Below are positions 1 to 6,126 of a DNA stretch of 6,531 nucleotides, piece after piece. Numbering within the stretch: the stretch's first letter is position 1; the number at the start of each line of letters is the position of its first letter. Source of the stretch: an uncultured Eubacteriales bacterium (GTDB lineage Bacteria; Bacillota; Clostridia; Oscillospirales; Butyricicoccaceae); the NCBI GenBank assembly GCA_910585875.1, contig CAJUIK010000047.1:8161-14691 (forward strand), written 5' to 3'. The notes under the pieces are model-generated. The model was not told where the DNA came from. It did no database searches and worked only from the letters and a program-made list of their open reading frames with translations. The position numbers and the translations under genes were made by a program.

Positions 1-62
1 GTATACAGCGTCCCGTCCCCGCAGCTCAGGAGATAGAGCCGCCATCCCGCGTCCCCGTTCAT
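1..62 (-). CDS. GIY-YIG family small nuclease-like protein (UPF0213/YhbQ/YazA type), 3' end cut off
   Basis: Only the first 20 codons and two bases of a twenty-first are in the window. They read MNGDAGWRLYLLSCGDGTLY, with a Thr (AC.) next. The W-x-LYLL-x-C-x-DGTLYT pattern is the opening strand of the GIY-YIG fold in the UPF0213 family (E. coli YhbQ, B. subtilis YazA), where LYL is the 'GIY' element and YTG the 'YIG' element. Family members are single-domain proteins of about 80-100 residues with a possible structure-specific nuclease role in repair; their function is poorly defined. The ATG overlaps the pcrA stop as ATGA, with GGAG at 67-70 four bases upstream inside the last pcrA codons, which points to translational coupling. 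The family match rests on a short N-terminal stretch, and the catalytic Arg, Glu and the rest of the fold lie outside the window. Confidence 0.75.
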   Translation of the reverse strand, partial: MNGDAGWRLYLLSCGDGTLY

Positions 63-2443
63 TGCGCTCCGTCGGGCACGGAAAGAAATTCCTGGGCGGT
101 GCGCAGCATCATAAAGCGGTTTTTATCTTCCGCCTCGAATTTGATTTCCAACATCACGTCGTTGCCCATGGGGGTGCAGGCCAGTACTTGACCTTGGCCG
201 AAGGATTTGTGAACCACAGCCTGACCCGGACGGAGGCTGGGCAGATCCTTCTGTCCCCCGGCGGGCTTGGCAAAGGCGGAAACAAAGGCTTTGGACACTG
301 TGGGCCGCATCCGGGCCGCCGCTCGGCCGGAACCGCCGGGCCGCTTGAGCCTCCGTTTTTCCAGCCGCTCTTCGGGGATTTCCTCGATAAAACGAGAAGG
401 CTTGGCAAAAGTGGTCTGGCCATAGAGCATCCGGCGCTGAACGCAGCTGATATGCAGCTTTTTCTTGGCCCGCGTCATGGCCACATAGCAAATGCGCCGC
501 TCCTCTTCCAGCTCCTCCTCGCTGTCCATGCTGCGATAGGAGGGAAACAGCCCTTCTTCCACCCCGCAGAGGAATACCGCCGGGAATTCCAGACCCTTGG
601 CCGAGTGCATCGTCATCATCGTCACGGCGTCGGCCTGCTGGTCGTAACGGTCGATATCGGTGAACAGGGCGATTTCTTCCAGAAACTCCGCCAATGAACC
701 GTTTTCATGGGTGGATTCAAATTCTGCGATATTGGATTTTAACTCCAAAATATTATCAATCCGCCCCCGGGCCTCCTGGGTGTTCTGGTTTTCCAGCATC
801 CGTAAGTATCCGCTCTTTTCCAAAACGGCTTCATAAAGATCGCTGAGGGAGCAATCTTGGCTCAACTCCGTCAGGCTCTGAATGAGCTGGGCGAAGGCGT
901 CCAAGGCGTCGTGGGCCCGGGACAGCTCGCCATATTGCCGGGCTCGGGAGATGACGTCGAATTCCGCAATCCCCTCCTCCGCCGCCAGAGCGGCCACGGT
1001 ATCCAAGGTCTTTCCGCCGATTTTCCGGGGCGGATTGTTGACGATCCGCCGCAGGCGCACAGTATCGCTGGGGTTGGCCACCACCCATAGATAGGCCAGC
1101 ATATCCTTGACCTCCGCCCGGTCGAAAAAGCGCAGGCCGCTGACCATGCGGTACGGCACGGCGTTGCGTTTGAAGGCGGCCTCGATGCTGTTGGACAGGG
1201 CGTGGTTCCGATAGAGCACGGCAAAATCTGAAAACTTGCCTCCGGCGCTGACGGCCTTCAGGATTTCTGAGGCGATATATTGGCCCTCTTCCTCCTGGTT
1301 TTCCCCGTTGAAATAGGATATTTTCTCCCCGTCGCCGTTTTCCGTCCACAGTTTTTTGCCCTTCCGGGCGCTGTTATGGGCGATGACCTGGTTGGCGGCG
1401 TCCAAAATATTGGTGGTAGAGCGATAATTCTGCTCCAGGCGGATGATTCGGGCGTTTTCATATTGCTGCTCAAATTCCAAGATATTGGCGATGGTGGCGC
1501 CCCGGAATTTATAGATGCTCTGGTCGTCGTCGCCCACCACGCAGATATTGCCGCTTCCCCCGGCCAGCAGGCTGCACAGCATATACTGAGCGTAGTTGGT
1601 GTCCTGATATTCGTCCACCAGCACATAGCGAAACTGCCGCTGGTAATGATCCCGGGCCTCGTGACAGGTTTGCAGCAGCCGGACGGTCTGCATGATGATA
1701 TCGTCAAAATCCAAGGCGTTGGCCGCCTGCATCCGCTGCTGATAGAGCTGATAAATGCGGCCGATGGATCGGCGATAATAATCCCCTTCGGCTTGCTGCT
1801 GATATTGTTCGGGGCCTATCAGCCGGTCTTTGGACCGAGAAATCTCCCCAATCACGCCCCGGATATCGAATTTCTTATCGTCATGCCCCAGATCCCTCAA
1901 GACCTCGCCCAGCAGCTTCTTTTTGTCGTCTTCGTCATAGATCGTGAAGTTTTTTCCGTAGCCGACTCTCTCTCCAAATCGGCGCAGGATGCGGATACAG
2001 GCGGAATGGAAGGTATAGGCCCAGATATCCGCCGCCGCTTCTCCACAAGCAGCCTCCAGGCGGTCCTTGAGCTCGCCGGCGGCTTTGTTGGTGAAGGTGA
2101 TGGCAATAATCTGCCAAGGCAGAGGCGGGTCCACGGCGCAGAGCTCGGCCACGTCCTCCGGCGTCTGGGGCTGAGGGTCCGCCAGGTAGGAGGCCAACCG
2201 CTTCAGATCCTGCTGAGTCGCTCCCTCCGGCGCCAAAGGCTCCTCGTATCCCCTGCCGTATTTCAGCAGATTGATAATGCGGTTGATCAGCACGGTGGTT
2301 TTTCCGCTGCCGGCGCCGGCCAACAGCAGCAAAGGGCCTTCTGTGCAGAAAACCGCCTGGCGCTGCTCTTCATTGAGGCCGGAAAACTCCTCCTCAATGA
2401 TAGCTTGGCGCAGGGCGCTGTATTTGATATCGAATTCAGTCAT
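59..2443 (-). CDS. pcrA: ATP-dependent 3'-5' DNA helicase, PcrA/UvrD superfamily 1A, complete (794 aa)
   Basis: An SF1A helicase that uses ATP to move 3'-5' on ssDNA. PcrA is the Gram-positive UvrD equivalent and acts in repair, plasmid replication and removal of stalled RNA polymerase. Every motif is present: Q motif LNEEQRQAV (23-31); Walker A GAGSGKTT (43-50); motif Ia ITFTNKAAGE (115-124); TFHS (144-147); LDFDD (244-248); Walker B DEYQDT (277-282); motif III GDDDQSIYKFRGA (304-316); motif IV QNYRS (338-342); a 2B region at roughly 380-555; motif V TMHSAKGLEF (611-620); motif VI YVAMTRAKK (653-661). A basic, low-complexity linker (about 690-732) leads to a C-terminal Tudor-like domain (about 738-787, VVHKSFGQGQV), which in PcrA contacts RNA polymerase. 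Length is slightly above the usual 720-750 aa, mostly because of an insertion at about 61-108. The start ATG is supported by AGGA five bases upstream. dnaE ends 33 nt before it and the GIY-YIG gene overlaps its stop. No active-site residue is missing. Assignment as PcrA rather than a second UvrD paralogue rests on the C-terminal domain. Confidence 0.92.
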   Translation of the reverse strand: MTEFDIKYSALRQAIIEEEFSGLNEEQRQAVFCTEGPLLLLAGAGSGKTTVLINRIINLLKYGRGYEEPLAPEGATQQDLKRLASYLADPQPQTPEDVAELCAVDPPLPWQIIAITFTNKAAGELKDRLEAACGEAAADIWAYTFHSACIRILRRFGERVGYGKNFTIYDEDDKKKLLGEVLRDLGHDDKKFDIRGVIGEISRSKDRLIGPEQYQQQAEGDYYRRSIGRIYQLYQQRMQAANALDFDDIIMQTVRLLQTCHEARDHYQRQFRYVLVDEYQDTNYAQYMLCSLLAGGSGNICVVGDDDQSIYKFRGATIANILEFEQQYENARIIRLEQNYRSTTNILDAANQVIAHNSARKGKKLWTENGDGEKISYFNGENQEEEGQYIASEILKAVSAGGKFSDFAVLYRNHALSNSIEAAFKRNAVPYRMVSGLRFFDRAEVKDMLAYLWVVANPSDTVRLRRIVNNPPRKIGGKTLDTVAALAAEEGIAEFDVISRARQYGELSRAHDALDAFAQLIQSLTELSQDCSLSDLYEAVLEKSGYLRMLENQNTQEARGRIDNILELKSNIAEFESTHENGSLAEFLEEIALFTDIDRYDQQADAVTMMTMHSAKGLEFPAVFLCGVEEGLFPSYRSMDSEEELEEERRICYVAMTRAKKKLHISCVQRRMLYGQTTFAKPSRFIEEIPEERLEKRRLKRPGGSGRAAARMRPTVSKAFVSAFAKPAGGQKDLPSLRPGQAVVHKSFGQGQVLACTPMGNDVMLEIKFEAEDKNRFMMLRTAQEFLSVPDGAQ
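67..70 (-). promoter_or_regulatory. Ribosome binding site of the GIY-YIG gene, inside the end of pcrA
   Basis: GGAG on the minus strand, four bases before the ATG at 62, is formed by the pcrA codons for Gly-Ala. With the ATGA stop/start overlap it suggests that ribosomes finishing pcrA re-initiate on the small downstream gene. Confidence 0.5.
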
Positions 2444-2448
2444 AATAT

Positions 2449-2452
2449 TCCT
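2449..2452 (-). promoter_or_regulatory. Ribosome binding site of the helicase gene
   Basis: On the minus strand AGGA lies five bases before the ATG at 2443, inside the 33-nt dnaE-pcrA gap. A second purine core, GGAG at 2460-2463, sits too far away (16 nt) to serve this start well. No promoter-like or terminator-like element fits in the gap, so pcrA is most likely read from the same transcript as dnaE. Confidence 0.65.
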
Positions 2453-2476
2453 GTTCTTTCTCCGTTTTGTTCCGAG

Positions 2477-5400
2477 CTATTTCAGCGCCACGTCCTGGGG
2501 GGCCAACAGCCGGCCCAGCTCTCCAACCAAGTCATGGCCGGGCCGAACCCACAGATCCTGACGGGCCATATACCGCTTGCCGGTGACGCTGTCATAGATC
2601 ACCACAGGGACCGAGCCAGGGTAGCGGCGCAAAATATCCTTCGCTTGTTCCAACAGGCCGGCGGTCCGTTCTGTCAGCCGCAGATATAGGACGGGGCCCT
2701 GTGGTTTTTCTGCCGCCGGCGGAGGAGGCGGACTCTGCTTTCCTCGGGCTGGGGCGGCTTGACGCTGGCGGCCTCCCTGGCAGGCTTTGGCCCAGCCGGC
2801 CGCGTTTTCCTCCGTCAGTGGGGCGCAGCGGTCGCAGACCAGTTTGGGCGCCTCATCCTCCCGAGCGGAGATGCGGCCGTACGCCAGCAAAGGCTGATCC
2901 TCCCGCAGAGCGCCGCCGGCGCTGTCCAGCCCCTTCTGGAAGACCAACAGTTCCATGGCGCCGGTCAAATCTTCCAACCCCACATAGGCCATGGCCGTAT
3001 TGTTCCGGGTGGTTTTCAGCCGGACAGAGGAAACCGCCCCGGCCACAGTGACATACATCCCGTCCTGCAGCTCCTGCTCTCCCGGCAAAACCGCCTCCTC
3101 GTCCTCCGACGCGAAAGCCCGGTTGATGCGGCCGATCTCCACAGCGCCGGCCTGTTCCGCCAGCTGCCGCAGGGCCTCCAGAGGATGGCCAGAAAGATAG
3201 ATGCCCGTAGTCTGTTTTTCCATGGCCAGCAGCTCCTGGCGGGGATATTCCGGCAGGTCGGGCAGGGGGATTTCTCTGGCGGCGGACTGGTCCGCCGTGG
3301 AAAACAGATCGATTTGCCCTTCGATATTTTTCCGCTGCTCGTTGGCGGAGGCGTCCAGGGTCTGTTCATAGACCCGAAGCAGCTGGGAGCGTTTGTGGCC
3401 AAAGCTATCAAAGGCGCCGCATTTGATCAGGTTTTCCAGCGCCCGCTTGTTCAGGTCGGTCCCGGTCATCCGGGCGCAGAAATCGCTGAACCCGCGAAAG
3501 AGCCCGCCTGCCTGCCGCTCTTGCTCCAAATGGGCCACAAAGGAACGGCCAACGTTTTTCACCGCCGCCAGGCCAAATCGGATGGTCTGGCCGGACACGG
3601 TGAAATCCGCCCCAGACTGGTTGATATCCGGCGTCAGCACCTGGATGCCCATCTCCCGGCACTGTTGGATATACTCCGAAACCTTTCCGCTGTCGTCCAG
3701 CACAGAGGTCAGCAAAGCGGCCATATATTCCGTGGGATAATGGTATTTCACATAGGCCGTCTGATAGGACAGCACCGCATAGCAGACGGCGTGGGCCTTG
3801 TTGAAGGCGTAGTTGGCGAAATCCAGCAGATCGTCAAAAAGCTCCGAGGCGGTTTGCTGAGTCACGCCGTTGGCTACGCAACCGGGAATGCCCTCCTCTT
3901 GATTGCCAAAGATGAAGTTCTGCCGCTCGCTCTCCAGTACGTCCATCTTCTTTTTGCTCATGGCCTTGCGCACCAGGTCGGCGCGGCTCAGCGAATAGCC
4001 GGCAAGCCGGCGGAAAATCTCCATCACCTGTTCCTGATAGACTACGCAGCCATAGGTGACGGACAAAATATCCCGCAAAAGGGGATGCTTATACTGCACC
4101 CGTTCGGGGTGGCGTTTGCAGCTGACATAGGTGGGGATGCTGGCCATGGGCCCGGGTCGATACAGGGCGATGGCGGCGGTGATATCCTCAACAGACTGGG
4201 GTTTCATGGAAATTACCAAACCCCGCATCCCGGCGCTTTCCAGCTGAAAAACGCCGGAGGTCTTGCCCTGGGCCAGCATTTCATAAACCTCTTTATCCTC
4301 ATAATCGATATGATGCAGATCCAGCTGCGCGCCGCTTTGCCCGATCAGGCGGACGGCGTCATGAAGGATGGTCAGATTTCGCAGGCCCAGAAAATCCATT
4401 TTCAGCAGCCCCAGCTCTTCCAGGGTGGTCATGACATACTGGGTCACCACGCCCTGATCGTTTTTAGCCAGGGGCACATAGTGATAAACCGGCTCTTTGG
4501 TGATCACCACCCCCGCCGCATGGGTGGAAGCGTTGCGGGGCATCCCCTCCAGCTGGCGGGCGGTGTCCAGCAGCGTGCGGACTCTGGGGTCGGTTTCATA
4601 GAGGCTCCGCAGATCCTTGGAAACCGCCAGCGCCTTATCCAGGGTGATTTTTAGCTCTCGAGGCACCATTTTAGCCACGGCGTCCACCTCGGCGTAGCTC
4701 ATATTCAGCGCCCGGCCCACATCCCGCACGGCGGCTTTGGCCGCCATGGTGCCGAAAGTGACGATTTGGGCCACCCGGTCCGCCCCGTATTTTTTCACCA
4801 CATAATCGATGACTTCCTGCCGCCGGACGCCGCAAAAATCCATATCGATATCCGGCATAGAAATCCTCTCTGGATTGAGAAACCGCTCGAAATACAAATT
4901 GTATTTCATGGGGTCGATATCTGTGATGCCCAGACAATAGGACACCATGCTGCCGGCGGCGCTGCCCCGGCCCGGCCCCACCGGAATATCCCGAGACCGG
5001 GCGAAGCGGACGAAATCCGACACGATGAGGAAATAATCGGTGAATCCCATCTGGTTGATCATATCCAGCTCATATTGCAGCCGCTGCCGGTATTCGGGCG
5101 ATCCCTGGGGATAGAGCCGGTCGAACCCCTGGTCCGCCAAATCCTGCAAGTATTCCTTGGCGTCCCGCCCGCCAGGGATATCAAAGGCGGGCAAATGCCG
5201 CTGATCGAAATCGAACTCCACCTGGCATCGGCCGGCGATATCCGCCGTGTTGCTCAAAGCGCCGGGAAACTGGTCCTCGGGGAACAGGGCGGCCATCTCG
5301 TCGGCGCTCTTCAGGTAAAATTCGTCCCCTTCAAAGCGCATCCGATTTTCGTCCTCCACCGTCTTGCCCATTTGAATGCACATCAGCACATCCTGAATCC

Positions 5401-6049
5401 GGGCGTCCTGCCGCCGCAGGTAGTGGGCGTCGTTGGTGGCGACCAAACCCAGCCCCAGCTCCCGAGCCAGCCGGGCCAGGCCCTGATTAACCATCTTCTG
5501 GTCCGGCAGACCATGGTCTTGGACCTCCAAATAATAGTGGTCCGGGCCGAAGAGATCCCGATAATCCTGGGCGATTTCCTTGGCGCCCTGATAATTCCCT
5601 TGGCGCAGCAGCTGGGGGATCTGGCCGGCCAGGCAGGCGGAAAGGCAAATCAACCCTTCATGACGCTGCTGAAGCAGGTCCCAGTCGATACGAGGCTTGT
5701 TGTAAAACCCCTCGGTAAAACCCTGGCTGACCATATAAATCAGGTTCCGATAGCCCTCCATATTTTCACAGAGCAACACCAGGTGATAGGCTTCGCCGTC
5801 CAGTTCGCTGGTTTTGTCAAAGCGGGTTCGAGGCGCCATATAGACTTCACAGCCGACGATAGGTTTGATCCCCTCTTTTTTGCAGGCTTTATAAAAATCC
5901 ACGCAGCCGTACATCGCCCCGTGGTCGGTAATGGCCAGAGCCTGCTGGCCCAGCTCCCGGGCCCGCTGGGGCATTTGAGCCACCCGGCAGGCGCCGTCCA
6001 GCAAACTGAATTCGCTGTGTACATGAAGATGGACAAAATCCTTTGGCAT
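2477..6049 (-). CDS. dnaE: DNA polymerase III alpha subunit DnaE, complete (1190 aa)
   Basis: A family C replicative DNA polymerase that adds dNTPs to primers at the fork. In Bacillota it usually works beside PolC, but whether PolC is present cannot be seen here. Domain order: PHP domain (about 5-215) with metal-ligand motifs HLHVHS (7-12), TDHG (41-44), GCE (66-68), H89, SAC (137-139) and NDAH (206-209); polymerase core with GPGRGSAAGS (358-367), PDID catalytic aspartates D400 and D402, and the third aspartate in KMDFLG (D552); fingers motifs YRPGPM (630-635), YQEQVM (671-676) and FNKAHA (749-754); tandem HhH region (about 820-885); clamp-binding peptide QIDLF (912-916); OB fold (about 997-1075); proline-rich linker (about 1098-1118); conserved C-terminal domain (about 1119-1190). 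Length fits clostridial DnaE. The ATG at 6049 is preferred: AAGGGG lies six bases upstream and MPKDFVHLHVHSEFS is the typical N terminus. A TTG 15 codons upstream (6094) would add a non-conserved tail and falls within a hairpin. whiA lies upstream and pcrA 33 nt downstream. Confidence 0.97.
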   Translation of the reverse strand: MPKDFVHLHVHSEFSLLDGACRVAQMPQRARELGQQALAITDHGAMYGCVDFYKACKKEGIKPIVGCEVYMAPRTRFDKTSELDGEAYHLVLLCENMEGYRNLIYMVSQGFTEGFYNKPRIDWDLLQQRHEGLICLSACLAGQIPQLLRQGNYQGAKEIAQDYRDLFGPDHYYLEVQDHGLPDQKMVNQGLARLARELGLGLVATNDAHYLRRQDARIQDVLMCIQMGKTVEDENRMRFEGDEFYLKSADEMAALFPEDQFPGALSNTADIAGRCQVEFDFDQRHLPAFDIPGGRDAKEYLQDLADQGFDRLYPQGSPEYRQRLQYELDMINQMGFTDYFLIVSDFVRFARSRDIPVGPGRGSAAGSMVSYCLGITDIDPMKYNLYFERFLNPERISMPDIDMDFCGVRRQEVIDYVVKKYGADRVAQIVTFGTMAAKAAVRDVGRALNMSYAEVDAVAKMVPRELKITLDKALAVSKDLRSLYETDPRVRTLLDTARQLEGMPRNASTHAAGVVITKEPVYHYVPLAKNDQGVVTQYVMTTLEELGLLKMDFLGLRNLTILHDAVRLIGQSGAQLDLHHIDYEDKEVYEMLAQGKTSGVFQLESAGMRGLVISMKPQSVEDITAAIALYRPGPMASIPTYVSCKRHPERVQYKHPLLRDILSVTYGCVVYQEQVMEIFRRLAGYSLSRADLVRKAMSKKKMDVLESERQNFIFGNQEEGIPGCVANGVTQQTASELFDDLLDFANYAFNKAHAVCYAVLSYQTAYVKYHYPTEYMAALLTSVLDDSGKVSEYIQQCREMGIQVLTPDINQSGADFTVSGQTIRFGLAAVKNVGRSFVAHLEQERQAGGLFRGFSDFCARMTGTDLNKRALENLIKCGAFDSFGHKRSQLLRVYEQTLDASANEQRKNIEGQIDLFSTADQSAAREIPLPDLPEYPRQELLAMEKQTTGIYLSGHPLEALRQLAEQAGAVEIGRINRAFASEDEEAVLPGEQELQDGMYVTVAGAVSSVRLKTTRNNTAMAYVGLEDLTGAMELLVFQKGLDSAGGALREDQPLLAYGRISAREDEAPKLVCDRCAPLTEENAAGWAKACQGGRQRQAAPARGKQSPPPPPAAEKPQGPVLYLRLTERTAGLLEQAKDILRRYPGSVPVVIYDSVTGKRYMARQDLWVRPGHDLVGELGRLLAPQDVALK

Positions 6050-6055
6050 TGTAAT

Positions 6056-6061
6056 CCCCTT
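6056..6061 (-). promoter_or_regulatory. Ribosome binding site that fixes the dnaE start
   Basis: The minus strand reads AAGGGG, then ATTACA, then the ATG at 6049, a near-ideal purine core and spacing. It supports starting DnaE at MPKDFVHLH rather than at the TTG at 6094, which has no comparable purine tract upstream: CTCTCCGC precedes it. Confidence 0.75.
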
Positions 6062-6083
6062 ATCCCCATTCCGCCGTTCTTTC

Positions 6084-6099
6084 CCGCCGACCAAGGCGG
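6084..6099 (-). other. Short hairpin upstream of dnaE
   Basis: On the minus strand CCGCC and GGCGG pair around a six-base loop TTGGTC, with a possible extra U-G pair at the base. It is followed by AAAGAA rather than a U-run, so it does not look like a terminator. It may protect the transcript or tune the dnaE leader, or be chance in GC-rich DNA. The five-to-six-base-pair stem is weak evidence on its own. Confidence 0.3.
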
Positions 6100-6126
6100 A
6101 GAGACGTCAAATTATTATTCAGCTTA

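Larger units (their letters stand above)
6050..6126 (-). other. whiA-dnaE intercistronic region (77 nt)
   Basis: After the whiA TGA this leader begins with further in-frame stops (TAA at once, then TAA TAA at 6117-6112) and an AT-rich patch, then a GC-rich hairpin (6084-6099), and ends with the dnaE ribosome binding site. A TTGACG at 6105-6110 resembles a -35 box, but no TATAAT-like hexamer stands 16-18 nt downstream. No U-run follows the hairpin, so it is not an intrinsic terminator. The simplest reading is an untranslated spacer within one transcript. Confidence 0.6.

Noticed and set aside
2444..2476. Terminator or promoter between dnaE and pcrA
   Set aside because: The 33-nt gap has no inverted repeat, U-run or paired -35/-10 boxes; it is explained by the ribosome binding site.
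1280..2689. Long plus-strand open frame (469 codons) opposite the helicase and the end of dnaE
   Set aside because: It is antisense to two certain genes, crosses their junction, shows no recognisable motif, and long antisense frames are expected opposite GC-rich coding sequence.
2759..4654. Long plus-strand open frame (631 codons) opposite dnaE
   Set aside because: It mirrors the dnaE codons, is rich in His, Gln and Gly as expected for antisense translation, and has no ribosome binding site or domain signature that I can recognise.
5740..6069. Minus-strand frame starting at an ATG 20 nt before the dnaE start, with GGCGGA nearby
   Set aside because: It is out of frame with dnaE, overlaps its conserved PHP coding region throughout, and has no recognisable protein features. 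The dnaE start has the better ribosome binding site.
6050..6094. Extended DnaE start at TTG (6094) adding MVGGKERRNGDKGIT
   Set aside because: The codon lies in the hairpin loop, lacks a purine-rich site upstream, and the added residues are not part of the conserved DnaE N terminus. The ATG at 6049 has a near-ideal site.
6105..6110. TTGACG as a -35 promoter element for dnaE
   Set aside because: The sequence 16-18 nt downstream is GC-rich (GCGGGAAA) with no -10 hexamer, so a housekeeping promoter is not supported.
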